The notes below the pieces were generated by a model. The model worked only from the letters and a program-made list of their open reading frames with translations, did not search any database and was not told the DNA's origin. Below, piece after piece: positions 33,175 through 41,971 of a DNA stretch of 49,940 nucleotides; within the stretch, counting starts at the first letter, position 1, and each line of letters begins with the position of its first letter. Location: positions 1-49,940 of the forward strand of contig CACFPS010000007.1 of the NCBI GenBank assembly GCA_902568235.1. Reading direction: 5' to 3'. Position numbers and translations under genes: made by a program. Origin of the DNA: an uncultured Pelagibacteraceae bacterium (lineage in GTDB: Bacteria; Pseudomonadota; Alphaproteobacteria; Pelagibacterales; Pelagibacteraceae).

Positions 33175-35100
33175 ATGTTAACCCAATTTGTAACAGTCTT
33201 AATCTTTGTGGCAATTATTGGATGTATCCTTTATGGGAGGCGATTAATTAAAACAGAAAAAGTCGATGCAGTTTTTGGCAATCCAGAAAGAGCTAAAGGT
33301 GGTACACACTGGATAATTGTAGGAAGTAGTGCAATCTTACTAATTTGGCTCTATTATTCTTGGGATATAGCAAAAGGTTTTTATCCAAAATCAGCAAATG
33401 AATTATGCCAAGTAGCTAAGGTAAACGAGTCTTTATTAGGATTAAAATATCAATTCCCTATTGAAGAAAGAGAATTTAAAAGTACTTCAATAATTAAAAT
33501 TGAGAATAAAAATCTTGAGAGAGTTGCTAATGAAATACAAAGTTCACCAGATTTAAGTGATCAACAAAAAAATATTTTGGTTGGTTATATAAATCAAACC
33601 AAACAATTAATCCCATTATTAACCAATGAAGATTTAATGGAGATGAGTACAAAGCTCGAAATTAAAGAGTTAACTGAACAAATAAAAATTCTAAGTTCTA
33701 ATTTTCAAAAGAAAGATTATCCATTTGAAACAGCAGAACAAAAAATTGAAAGACAAAATGCTATTTCAGAGCAAGGTAGCTGGGGTATAATAACAGTAAG
33801 AACGGGAACCGGATCCATAGAAAACACAATAGAAGTTCCGATGGTACCAGAAACAAATAGAGGTCTAAAATTTCACGTTGCAGCAGAAGAGCTTAAAATT
33901 ATAAATGATAAATTCTTTAAATTAAGAAATCATAACCCACAATTTAAAAATTCAATTAAAAAAATAAAAGACGAAATTAAAGCCTATAGAAAAAGTTTAA
34001 ATGATACTGACGAAGTAGCTTCAACTTACGCAAAAGATATTGTTAAAATTGCAAGAAGAATTGAATACGCTAGCATTTATCCTCCTACTGCATTAAACCA
34101 AATGAAAACTGCAATTATAGAATTTGATAATACGCAAAAAGATCAGCAAGGTGGTTTAAGATTAGTTGATATAATTTTATTTCCTGCAGGCACAATTGTT
34201 TCAAGCGGTACAAGTTGTTCAGAACAAGGTTCAGGAAGATGGTTACCTAAACCTTCAGACACTTTTAATAAATTTATATTAATGTCAAAACCTAGCGTTG
34301 GTTACAAAAATATTCCACTTCTTTGGATAGATATGATTGATGTAAGCTCCATAGTGGGCTTCGTTTTGCCTGATTGGTTTGCAGATATTTTACCAGGTGA
34401 ATACCCTATTCATACAAATGATGGTGTTGTTGAACAAAACTTTAAAGGACAAGTTCTTAAAATTGTAACTGGTGACTTTAAACTATTTAAAATCCCTGTT
34501 CCATACGGGCATATTTGGGACTCTTTTTTAAGGGTGTTTTTAGGGTTAGTTTTTGGAATAATTATTGGAGTGCCTTTAGGATTGTTTATGGGTCTAAATA
34601 GATTTGCAAAAGGTTTTTTTGATCCTTTAATAGAATTATACAGACCAGTTCCACCTTTGGCTTGGGCTCCATTAATTATCTCTGTTCTAGGTATTGATAA
34701 CACTGGTAAAGTATTTTTATTATTCATGGTCTCGCTATCTATCATGATTATATCTGCTAGAGCTGGTGCTTCTGGAACGCAACTTTCAAAAATTCATGCA
34801 GCTCACTCTTTAGGAGCTTCAAAAAAACAAATTTTAAGACATGTAATCTTCCCTAATTCACTACCTGAAATTCTTACAGGAATTAGAGTGGCTGTTGGAA
34901 TGTGTTGGGGAACATTGGTGGCTGCTGAGTTTTTAGCAGGTACAACAGGTATTGGTTTTGTTGAAAACGTTGCTAAAAAATACTTTCAGTACGAAGTTAT
35001 TTGGATAACAATTTTCATTATGGGGATGTTGGGTCTTTTGTTTGATATAACTTTAAGAAAAATAATAGACAAAACTATACCTTGGAGAGGCAAAGGTTAA
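33175..35100 (+). CDS. tauC: TauC-type permease with a large extra periplasmic domain
   Basis: A 641-residue permease, more than twice the usual TauC length of roughly 270. Residues 1-20 and 45-63 are membrane segments, then about 380 mostly hydrophilic residues (65-440) that I predict to be periplasmic, with helical charged stretches near 130-330 and two cysteines (Cys78, Cys348) that could form a disulfide. The standard permease core begins near 443 and has the coupling loop AAHSLGASKKQI near 542. The added domain is unrecognised. It could help bind the substrate or dock the binding protein. Confidence 0.85.
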   Translation: MLTQFVTVLIFVAIIGCILYGRRLIKTEKVDAVFGNPERAKGGTHWIIVGSSAILLIWLYYSWDIAKGFYPKSANELCQVAKVNESLLGLKYQFPIEEREFKSTSIIKIENKNLERVANEIQSSPDLSDQQKNILVGYINQTKQLIPLLTNEDLMEMSTKLEIKELTEQIKILSSNFQKKDYPFETAEQKIERQNAISEQGSWGIITVRTGTGSIENTIEVPMVPETNRGLKFHVAAEELKIINDKFFKLRNHNPQFKNSIKKIKDEIKAYRKSLNDTDEVASTYAKDIVKIARRIEYASIYPPTALNQMKTAIIEFDNTQKDQQGGLRLVDIILFPAGTIVSSGTSCSEQGSGRWLPKPSDTFNKFILMSKPSVGYKNIPLLWIDMIDVSSIVGFVLPDWFADILPGEYPIHTNDGVVEQNFKGQVLKIVTGDFKLFKIPVPYGHIWDSFLRVFLGLVFGIIIGVPLGLFMGLNRFAKGFFDPLIELYRPVPPLAWAPLIISVLGIDNTGKVFLLFMVSLSIMIISARAGASGTQLSKIHAAHSLGASKKQILRHVIFPNSLPEILTGIRVAVGMCWGTLVAAEFLAGTTGIGFVENVAKKYFQYEVIWITIFIMGMLGLLFDITLRKIIDKTIPWRGKG

Positions 35101-35119
35101 TCAGACACATTTTAAAGAA

Positions 35120-35629
35120 CTAGACCTTTTTTAGAAAACTAATAGCTGCGCCAATGGTCGTCAAAAATCCAGCTAACGGCAAGATTGCAACTGCGTATTT
35201 CTTTGGCATATAATTCTCTTTGAACTCAATACCTTGGAAACTAATTTCAAAATACCACATTTCCCAATACTTCCCACGCATACCCTCTACAAGTTCAACT
35301 CCATAAATTATCATGACTATACCAATTACCATAATCATAATTTTCCAGAACTGACGTATATATAGCGATAGTCTATTTGGTAATTTTTCATAAATTAAAT
35401 TTAAAGCTACGTGTTCATTATCTCTAGCTGTCAGAGAAAGTGCTATAAACATCAACCAAATATTACTTAATACTGTTAGTAAATCACCCCAAACAGGAGG
35501 GTTATTAAAAACATATCGCATGGTAACGTTATAAAGAGTGAAACCAACCATCGCAGCCAATAAGAGTGAGCACATAGCTTCTAATATACGATGAATAAAA
35601 CGGTCAATGTTGTTAAAAATTTTTAACAT
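35120..35629 (-). CDS. TRAP transporter small membrane subunit, DctQ (second system)
   Basis: A 169-residue protein with four predicted helices; NVTMRYVFNNPPVWGDLLTVLSNIWLMFIALS is the DctQ helix 2 region. It follows dctM by four bases and dctP comes first in the operon, the usual order reversed on the minus strand (P, M, Q). GC here is close to background (about 30-33% by eye), unlike dctM. Pairs with the transporter at 35634-38051. No neighbouring catabolic genes make the ligand clear. Confidence 0.86.
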   Translation of the reverse strand: MLKIFNNIDRFIHRILEAMCSLLLAAMVGFTLYNVTMRYVFNNPPVWGDLLTVLSNIWLMFIALSLTARDNEHVALNLIYEKLPNRLSLYIRQFWKIMIMVIGIVMIIYGVELVEGMRGKYWEMWYFEISFQGIEFKENYMPKKYAVAILPLAGFLTTIGAAISFLKKV

Positions 35630-35633
35630 ATCG

Positions 35634-36917
35634 CTAATTACTCAATAGGTTTGGAAGAAACATGGTCAACTCTGGAATAATGAGGATAAAAAATAAAAGT
35701 AAAAACAGCCCAACTAGATAAGGAATTAACGCAACAGCAACCTTTTCTAAACGTACTTGTGCTATTGTTGCAGCGGTAAAGTACGCGACACCAACAGGTG
35801 GTGTTACTGATCCTATTAAGAAGCCAACTATTACAACGATAGCTGCTTGTACCTCAGGAAAGCCAGCTTGAGCCATAACATTAACTAGTACTGGGCCAAC
35901 TATAATAATGTTTACCGCGGAGTCCATTACCGTTCCAAGAAGAAATATGAATAGAATCACGGCTAAAATAAAAATCATAGGGGAATCCGTAAGGCTTAGA
36001 AGCCAGTTTTCAAGATCACCGATTGCACCCAGAGAAGTAAGCAACCAACTGAAGGGTCCTGACGCAGCTATGATTATAAAAACCATTGCCGAATTACGGA
36101 ATGCCCGACGAAAAGCACCGGTGCAATCTTTCCATTTAATAGTTCGATAAACGAATACACCTGTAAATAACGCAACCATTGCTGTGATAGCACCAGCCTC
36201 GACAACAGATGCTACGCCACCCATTACTGAACCCACTAAAACTAAAGGTATCAGAAGGGCGAACGAGGATCGATATAATTCTCTACCGGCTCGACGTATC
36301 GAAAATGGTTCATCACTGCGCTCGAAGTTATATTTGATTGCGAAGTAATGGTTGATTATCATAATCACAATACCTATCAACACGCCCGGAATAATCCCAG
36401 CAGCAAATAGTGATGCAATCGAAATCTCAGTCGAGTTAGCAAGTACAATCATCATGATACTAGGTGGAATTATCCCTCCTATGGTGGAGCTTACACCTGT
36501 AACCGCAGCCGAAAACGCAGCAGGATAGCCAGCTTTTTTCATAGCTGGTAATACTAATGCTCCAACTGTAGCTGTATCTGCTACCACGGAACCATTCATC
36601 CCCGCAAAAAACATGCTCACAAGAACATTAACTTGGGCCAACCCCCCTCGTATACGTCCAATTAATGCCCTACTTAAGGCTACTAACCGGTCAGTAATCG
36701 TAGCACTTGTCATTAACTCACCAGTCAGCATAAAGAACGCAATTGCAGTTAATGGAACTGAATCAATAGCAGTAAACATTTGACTAGGGATCAAAACAAG
36801 CGGTACAGCGTCGGTAAATAGAATATAAACAAATGGTATCAATATTAATATGAAGCCAATGGGAGCACCCAATAAAATTAAAAAAAGGAGTACTACGAGT
36901 AGAATAATACTTTCCAT
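35634..36917 (-). CDS. TRAP transporter large membrane subunit, DctM (second system, GC-rich)
   Basis: A 427-residue permease with about twelve hydrophobic segments and the landmarks MFFAGMNGSVVADTATVG (near 107), SSTIGGIIPPSIMMIVLAN (near 143), LGTVMDSAVNIIIVGPVL (near 329) and SVTPPVGVAYFTA (near 373). Function as for other DctM: sodium-driven import. Base composition is odd: rows I counted in 36181-36300 are about 47-52% GC against about 30% in neighbouring genes, with many CG-containing codons. This hints at recent acquisition from another marine lineage. Confidence 0.9.
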   Translation of the reverse strand: MESIILLVVLLFLILLGAPIGFILILIPFVYILFTDAVPLVLIPSQMFTAIDSVPLTAIAFFMLTGELMTSATITDRLVALSRALIGRIRGGLAQVNVLVSMFFAGMNGSVVADTATVGALVLPAMKKAGYPAAFSAAVTGVSSTIGGIIPPSIMMIVLANSTEISIASLFAAGIIPGVLIGIVIMIINHYFAIKYNFERSDEPFSIRRAGRELYRSSFALLIPLVLVGSVMGGVASVVEAGAITAMVALFTGVFVYRTIKWKDCTGAFRRAFRNSAMVFIIIAASGPFSWLLTSLGAIGDLENWLLSLTDSPMIFILAVILFIFLLGTVMDSAVNIIIVGPVLVNVMAQAGFPEVQAAIVVIVGFLIGSVTPPVGVAYFTAATIAQVRLEKVAVALIPYLVGLFLLLFFILIIPELTMFLPNLLSN

Positions 36918-36946
36918 AAATACTTATATGTTATGATTTGTTTTAG

Positions 36947-36990
36947 GTAAAGATCATCTAGTTCTAAATATTGAACTAAATGATCTTTAC
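36947..36990. other. Intercistronic hairpin behind the second TRAP binding protein
   Basis: Two 18-base arms (36947-36964 and 36973-36990) form a long stem with one C-A mismatch and an 8-base loop. On the minus strand it sits between the dctP stop and the dctM start. No T-run follows on that strand, so it may stabilise the upstream message more than terminate it. Confidence 0.78.
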
Positions 36991-37010
36991 ACAGTTTTTC
37001 GTTGAACGAT

Positions 37011-38051
37011 TTACAGAGCCCCAGCTTTCTCTAACTGAGCTACAAATCCATCCATTCCTTGTTCTAAAAGTACTCTTTTGGCAACTTCTGGCTCAAAAGT
37101 ACCCTTGGCATCTAACCAAGCACCGATAGCACCTGCTCTCCATTTAGTCATTTCAGCTTCAGTTGGTACATACCACTCTTTAGCAGATGCTTTAATTGCA
37201 TCTTCACCATTCTTAATCCAAGCTGCATCTAACTCGTTTACTTTTTCTCCATAAGCATCAGCTGCCTCGTGTAACCATTTTCTCTGTTGATCAGACAATG
37301 CATTATACTGATTTGCATCCATCGCTAGAATGTTTCCTGACCACATTCCTCCGATCTCAGTGAAATACTTCGCAACTTCATGGAGTTTTGCTACGTGTTG
37401 CCATGGACTAGCAACATACTGACCTTCAACTACACCTGATTGAAGACCTTGATATAATTGGCTCCAGTCATAAGGTGTTGGTGTTGCACCCCAATTTTTA
37501 ACTAGCATGAACTCAACTGGACTCTTAGTAGTACGCCATTTTAGTCCTTTCATATCATCTGGTTCATGAACAGGTCTAGTTGCATTTCCAAGTTGTCTAA
37601 ATCCTCCACTTGAATATACAGAAAGGCAAATGTGACCAGCATTTTCAAGAGCTAGTTTACACTGTCTTTCAGCTAACCATTCATCTGATATTCTTTTAGC
37701 GTCCTCTAGCGATTTGAAAATAAATGGCAAATCAAAAATTGCTAACTCTGGTCCAAAGTTACCGTAGTTTGCGGTAGAACTAGTCCACAAAGCTATAAGT
37801 CCTTGGTTAGCTTGTTCACCACATTTTTGCTCTGAGCATAAGCTTCTTTGATAATGTGGCTCAATTTTCATCTTACCACCAGATGCTTTCTCCATAGCTG
37901 GTATCAGAGCCTGATCTATGGCGTCACCTATTGGCATACCCAATCTACCAGTAGTCCCGAGCTTAAGAGTTATCTCGGCATAAGCGGCTTGGGCAAAGAA
38001 GGCAATTGCAAATCCTGTGAGCAATGTCCTAAAAATTTTTTTAATAAACAT
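37011..38051 (-). CDS. TRAP transporter periplasmic binding protein, DctP family (second system)
   Basis: A 346-residue secreted protein, signal peptide ending near AQAAYAE (residues 20-26). KGLKWRTTKSPVEF near residue 175 contains the ligand-binding arginine of the family, and GVVEGQYVASPWQ is the canonical segment after it. Two cysteines (SLCSEQKCGEQ, about 71 and 76) lie in a short loop and may pair. GC is moderately raised (one row counted at 40%). Strong AGGAG Shine-Dalgarno, hairpin after the stop. A carboxylated ligand is likely; identity unknown. Confidence 0.9.
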   Translation of the reverse strand: MFIKKIFRTLLTGFAIAFFAQAAYAEITLKLGTTGRLGMPIGDAIDQALIPAMEKASGGKMKIEPHYQRSLCSEQKCGEQANQGLIALWTSSTANYGNFGPELAIFDLPFIFKSLEDAKRISDEWLAERQCKLALENAGHICLSVYSSGGFRQLGNATRPVHEPDDMKGLKWRTTKSPVEFMLVKNWGATPTPYDWSQLYQGLQSGVVEGQYVASPWQHVAKLHEVAKYFTEIGGMWSGNILAMDANQYNALSDQQRKWLHEAADAYGEKVNELDAAWIKNGEDAIKASAKEWYVPTEAEMTKWRAGAIGAWLDAKGTFEPEVAKRVLLEQGMDGFVAQLEKAGAL

Positions 38052-38178
38052 ATAATTTATCTCCTCTTAGTTATTAATTTAAATATCAATATTTAAATTC
38101 AAAATGAGTCTGAAGTATACAAAAAAGAAACTTATACAATTCAAAGTTGTGTACATAATGTCGTAGTTAATATATTTA

Positions 38179-38207
38179 TTTTAATCTAAAGGTGCCTTAG
38201 ATTAAAA
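38179..38207. promoter_or_regulatory. Dyad-symmetric operator candidate between TRAP operon and aldehyde dehydrogenase
   Basis: Perfect 11-base inverted repeat (TTTTAATCTAA at 38179-38189, TTAGATTAAAA at 38197-38207) around a 7-base centre. It lies in the 197-base divergent spacer, 41 bases before the aldehyde dehydrogenase start. No T-tail on either side, so a regulator-binding site is more likely than a terminator. Position allows control of either or both divergent operons. Confidence 0.55.
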
Positions 38208-38248
38208 ATTTAGAAATAATATAAAATATAATTGATAGGAAGAAATTT

Positions 38249-39736
38249 ATGAGCTCAGGTAACAAATATAAAGCAATAGCCAGTAAACTTAAATTTGAAG
38301 GAAGAGCATTCATTAATGGCAAATATGTAAATGCAATTGATGGTAAAAAGTTTGAAACAATCAATCCTGCAACTGGTAAAAAACTTTGTGTTGTTGCAAA
38401 ATGTAATCATAAAGATGTTGATTTAGCAGTTAAAGTTTCAAGGAAAGCTTTTAATAGTGGAGTTTGGTCTAGAAGTTCACCCGAACATAGAAAAGAAGTT
38501 TTATTAAAATTTGCTGAATTACTTAGAAAACATGGTGATGAAAACTCAGTTTTAGAATGTATAGATACAGGTAAACTTATCACCGATTGCATTAATGAAG
38601 TTGCAAATGATGCGCCAATGCATTTCCAATGGTATGGAGAATTAATTGATAAAGTATTTGGAAAAATTGGTCCAACAGAACCATCCATTACTAGTTTAAT
38701 TGTTAAAGAACCAATAGGAGTTATTGCTGGAATTGTTCCTTGGAACTTTCCTTTAATGATGGCGGTATGGAAAATGGCACCAGCTCTTGCAGCTGGTTGT
38801 TCAGTAATAATTAAGCCAGCAGAAGATACACCCCTTACAGCGATTAGAGTTGCTCAAATTGGAAAAGAGGCTGGAATACCAGATGGAGTTTTGAATGTAC
38901 TCCCAGGTTATGGCGATGTTGGTGAAGCTTTAGGTCGACACAAAGATGTTGATGCAGTTTCTTTTACAGGCTCAACTGAAGTAGGTGGTTATTTTTTAAA
39001 ATACTCAAGTGAAAGCAATTTAAAACCTGTCGCATTAGAGATGGGAGGAAAAAGTCCATTTATAGTTTTAGAGGATGCTATAATTAGTGATGATTTAATT
39101 GATAACGCTATTAATTCTGCGTTTTGGAATGGTGGACAGAATTGTTCAGCAAATATGAGACAGATAGTTCATAAAAAAGTTAAAGATGAATTTTTAGACA
39201 AAGTTATTAAAAAAGTTAAAAAATTAAAAGTAGGAGATCCATTAGATTTAAAATCAAATATGGGATCTATGATTTCAAAAGGACATTTGCAAACTGTTGA
39301 TGGATATATCCAAAAAGGAATAGATGAGGGAGCAAAACTTTTATCAGGAGGAGTTTCAAATAATAAGCAAAAAGGTTTTTATGCAAAGCCAACTTTATTT
39401 GATGGATTAAAAGAAAATATGACCATAGCTCAAGAAGAAATATTTGGACCAGTACTCGGTGTTTTAACAGTTAAAAATGATGAAGAAGCTTTGAAAGTTG
39501 CTAGTAATTCTAAATACGGATTACATGCTAGTGTATTTACTCAAGACATAAACAGAGCATTTCATCTAGCTAAAAGCTTGCCTTGTGGAACTGTATCAGT
39601 AAACACTTTTTCTGAAGGAGATATTAAAACTCCATTTGGAGGTTATAAGCAATCAGGCTCACTAAGTAGAGATCAAGGTACAGAGGCTCTAAATTCGTTT
39701 CTTCAAACAAAAACTATTTGGATAAGTCATAGTTAG
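38249..39736 (+). CDS. NAD(P)-dependent aldehyde dehydrogenase
   Basis: A 495-residue aldehyde dehydrogenase superfamily enzyme. PWNFPLMMAVWKMAPALAAG, GSTEVGGYFL, LEMGGKSPFIVL with the general-base Glu, and the nucleophile Cys in GGQNCSANMRQ are intact. The closest groups by feel are amino-aldehyde and 4-guanidinobutyraldehyde/PuuC-like dehydrogenases, but substrate cannot be assigned. It has a GGAAG Shine-Dalgarno and is followed after one base by an epoxide hydrolase gene, so it may oxidise an aldehyde formed downstream of diol production. An 11-base inverted repeat lies 41 bases upstream of the start. Confidence 0.9.
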   Translation: MSSGNKYKAIASKLKFEGRAFINGKYVNAIDGKKFETINPATGKKLCVVAKCNHKDVDLAVKVSRKAFNSGVWSRSSPEHRKEVLLKFAELLRKHGDENSVLECIDTGKLITDCINEVANDAPMHFQWYGELIDKVFGKIGPTEPSITSLIVKEPIGVIAGIVPWNFPLMMAVWKMAPALAAGCSVIIKPAEDTPLTAIRVAQIGKEAGIPDGVLNVLPGYGDVGEALGRHKDVDAVSFTGSTEVGGYFLKYSSESNLKPVALEMGGKSPFIVLEDAIISDDLIDNAINSAFWNGGQNCSANMRQIVHKKVKDEFLDKVIKKVKKLKVGDPLDLKSNMGSMISKGHLQTVDGYIQKGIDEGAKLLSGGVSNNKQKGFYAKPTLFDGLKENMTIAQEEIFGPVLGVLTVKNDEEALKVASNSKYGLHASVFTQDINRAFHLAKSLPCGTVSVNTFSEGDIKTPFGGYKQSGSLSRDQGTEALNSFLQTKTIWISHS

Positions 39737-39737
39737 A

Positions 39738-40919
39738 ATGATAAATAGATATAGAGTTAATGTATCTAGAAATACAATTAATAAAATTTATTCTAAAGTA
39801 AAAAAATATCCTTGGAAAGATATTCAAAAACTTAATGGCTGGACTCATGGAACTAATTATAAATATTTAAAATCAATTTCAAAATATTGGACTTCAAAGT
39901 TTAATTGGAAAAAACAGGAAAAAAAAATAAATAGTTTTTCTAATTTTACCACCAAAGTTGATGGTATTAAAATTCATTTCATTAGAGAAAAAGGTAGTGG
40001 AAAAAATCCTACTCCTTTATTAATTATGCATGGCTGGCCAGGTAGTATTGTAGAATTTTTGGACATTATAAAAAAACTAGCTCATCCTGAAAAATTTGGA
40101 GGAAAAAAAGAAGATGCTTTTGATGTAATTGTTCCTTCTTTGCCTGGCTTTGGATTTTCAGATGCTCCTAAAAAACCTTTGGGACCAAGAGGAATTGCAA
40201 AAATTATGAATAAACTTATGACAAAAAATTTAAAATACAAAAATTATATTGCCCAAGGAGGTGATTGGGGGGCAACTATTTGTAATTGGTTAGGTCATGA
40301 TAATTCAAAATCTTGTAAAGCAATTCACATTAACTGTCTCACTATGAGACACCCAAAAGGACCGCAAAATAAAATTGAGAAAGATTGGGAAAAAAGGTTT
40401 AACAAAGCTCAAATAATGCAAGATGGATATAGAACGATTCAGGCAACAAAACCTCAAACTTTAAGTTATTCTATGAATGACAGCCCAGTTGGTGTAGCTG
40501 CTTGGATCTTAGAAAAATTTTATTCTTGGTCGGATATAAAGAAGAATAGGTTAGAGAGCGTTTATTCTAAAGATGTTTTATTAACAAATATAATGATCTA
40601 TTTAATTACCAATTCATTTAATACATCTAGCTGGATATATTTTGGAAGAAGAGAAGAAGGTGGACGATATTTTCCAAATAATTTTAAAAAAATTAAAATT
40701 CCAACTGGTATTGCTAAGTTCCCAAAAGAAATGTCTGAATGGCCGCCAAAATCTTATCTTGATAGAATTTTCAAAATTATACATTGGACTGATATGAAAA
40801 AAGGTGGTCACTTTGGAGCTTTAGAGCAGCCTGATTTATTTATTAAAGATTTGAGAAAATTTTTAAGAGGTGTAAATTTTAATCCTTACGATGATAGAGG
40901 TCGTGGAAAATGGATTTAA
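39738..40919 (+). CDS. Epoxide hydrolase, microsomal-like alpha/beta hydrolase
   Basis: A 393-residue enzyme with an N-terminal EHN domain (about 5-90) and an alpha/beta hydrolase core. HGWPG (98-102) is the oxyanion-hole motif and Asp176 in QGGDWGAT is the nucleophile. Catalytic His is likely in KKGGHFGALEQPD near residue 357. It opens epoxides to diols. Start is one base after the aldehyde dehydrogenase stop. EHN-type epoxide hydrolases are often accessory genes in marine bacteria; no monooxygenase that would make an epoxide is adjacent. It converges with a four-base overlap on the ABC ATPase gene. Confidence 0.87.
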   Translation: MINRYRVNVSRNTINKIYSKVKKYPWKDIQKLNGWTHGTNYKYLKSISKYWTSKFNWKKQEKKINSFSNFTTKVDGIKIHFIREKGSGKNPTPLLIMHGWPGSIVEFLDIIKKLAHPEKFGGKKEDAFDVIVPSLPGFGFSDAPKKPLGPRGIAKIMNKLMTKNLKYKNYIAQGGDWGATICNWLGHDNSKSCKAIHINCLTMRHPKGPQNKIEKDWEKRFNKAQIMQDGYRTIQATKPQTLSYSMNDSPVGVAAWILEKFYSWSDIKKNRLESVYSKDVLLTNIMIYLITNSFNTSSWIYFGRREEGGRYFPNNFKKIKIPTGIAKFPKEMSEWPPKSYLDRIFKIIHWTDMKKGGHFGALEQPDLFIKDLRKFLRGVNFNPYDDRGRGKWI

Positions 40920-41971
40920 TTATTTAATATTTTTACTTCTTTATCATCAAAAGATAGAAATACTTCATCATTAACGCTATAAACGTTTTCCATATCATTG
41001 GAAACAATATAAATTTTTCCAATTTTTGAACTAACTATATATTGATAATTGCTTCCTACAAACGATGCATTTGTTACCTTTGAATAAATACAATTTTCAA
41101 TTTTATTTTTATTAATCTTTATTTTTTCTGGTCTTATGGCTACTGGTATATTTTCACTTAAATTTTCATTAGTGCTAATATTAACTTTCATTTCAGCTAA
41201 ACTTATTTTATATGAGTCACCTTCTTTGTTATCGATTTTTGCATTCATTACATTTGCATCACCAATAAAATTTGCTACAAATTTATTTTTTGGATTGCTA
41301 TATAAGTCTTTAGGATTCCCTTGTTGAGATATAACAGCATTATTCATTACAATTACTTTATCTGATATAGCTAGCGCTTCTTCTTGGTCATGTGTTACAT
41401 AAATTGTTGTGACACCAAGTTTTTGTTGTATCTCCCTTATATCTTCTCTAACTTGTCTTCTTAATTTTGCATCCAAATTCGAAAGAGGTTCATCAAACAG
41501 TAAAACTTTTGGTTTTAATACTATAGCTCTAGCAACAGCCACTCTCTGCTGTTGTCCGCCGGATAATTCGGATGGCATTCTATTTTCATATCCTTCTAAA
41601 TTTACTAATTTAAGAGTTTCTATAGATTTTTCTGTATATTCTTCTTTTTTTTCCTTTATCATTTTTAATCCATAAGAAACATTTTCAATTACACTCATAT
41701 GCGGAAACAATGCGTAAGATTGAAATACCATAGAAACATCTCTATCGGTTGCTGGAAGTATAGTAACATCTTCATTGTCTATTAATATTTTACCTTCTGT
41801 AGCTCGCTCTAGTCCTGCAATTATTCTTAGTGAAGTAGTTTTTCCACATCCAGAAGGTCCAAGTAAAGTTGTTAAAGTTCCAGCTTCAAAACTACAACTG
41901 ACATTATCTACGGCTACAGTTTCGTTAAATTTTTTCGTAATATTTACAAATTTTACTTCTGCTTTTTTCAT
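40916..41971 (-). CDS. ABC transporter ATPase, FbpC/PotA type
   Basis: A 351-residue ATP-binding subunit. Walker A GPSGCGKTT near residue 38, Q-loop MVFQSYALFPHMSV, signature LSGGQQQRVAVARA near 137, Walker B VLLFDEPLSNLD near 157 and YVTHDQEEA near 193. Residues from about 235 on form the TOBE regulatory region of the FbpC/PotA/UgpC group. It overlaps the fused permease by one base. The operon is binding protein, double permease, ATPase. Confidence 0.88.
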   Translation of the reverse strand: MKKAEVKFVNITKKFNETVAVDNVSCSFEAGTLTTLLGPSGCGKTTSLRIIAGLERATEGKILIDNEDVTILPATDRDVSMVFQSYALFPHMSVIENVSYGLKMIKEKKEEYTEKSIETLKLVNLEGYENRMPSELSGGQQQRVAVARAIVLKPKVLLFDEPLSNLDAKLRRQVREDIREIQQKLGVTTIYVTHDQEEALAISDKVIVMNNAVISQQGNPKDLYSNPKNKFVANFIGDANVMNAKIDNKEGDSYKISLAEMKVNISTNENLSENIPVAIRPEKIKINKNKIENCIYSKVTNASFVGSNYQYIVSSKIGKIYIVSNDMENVYSVNDEVFLSFDDKEVKILNN

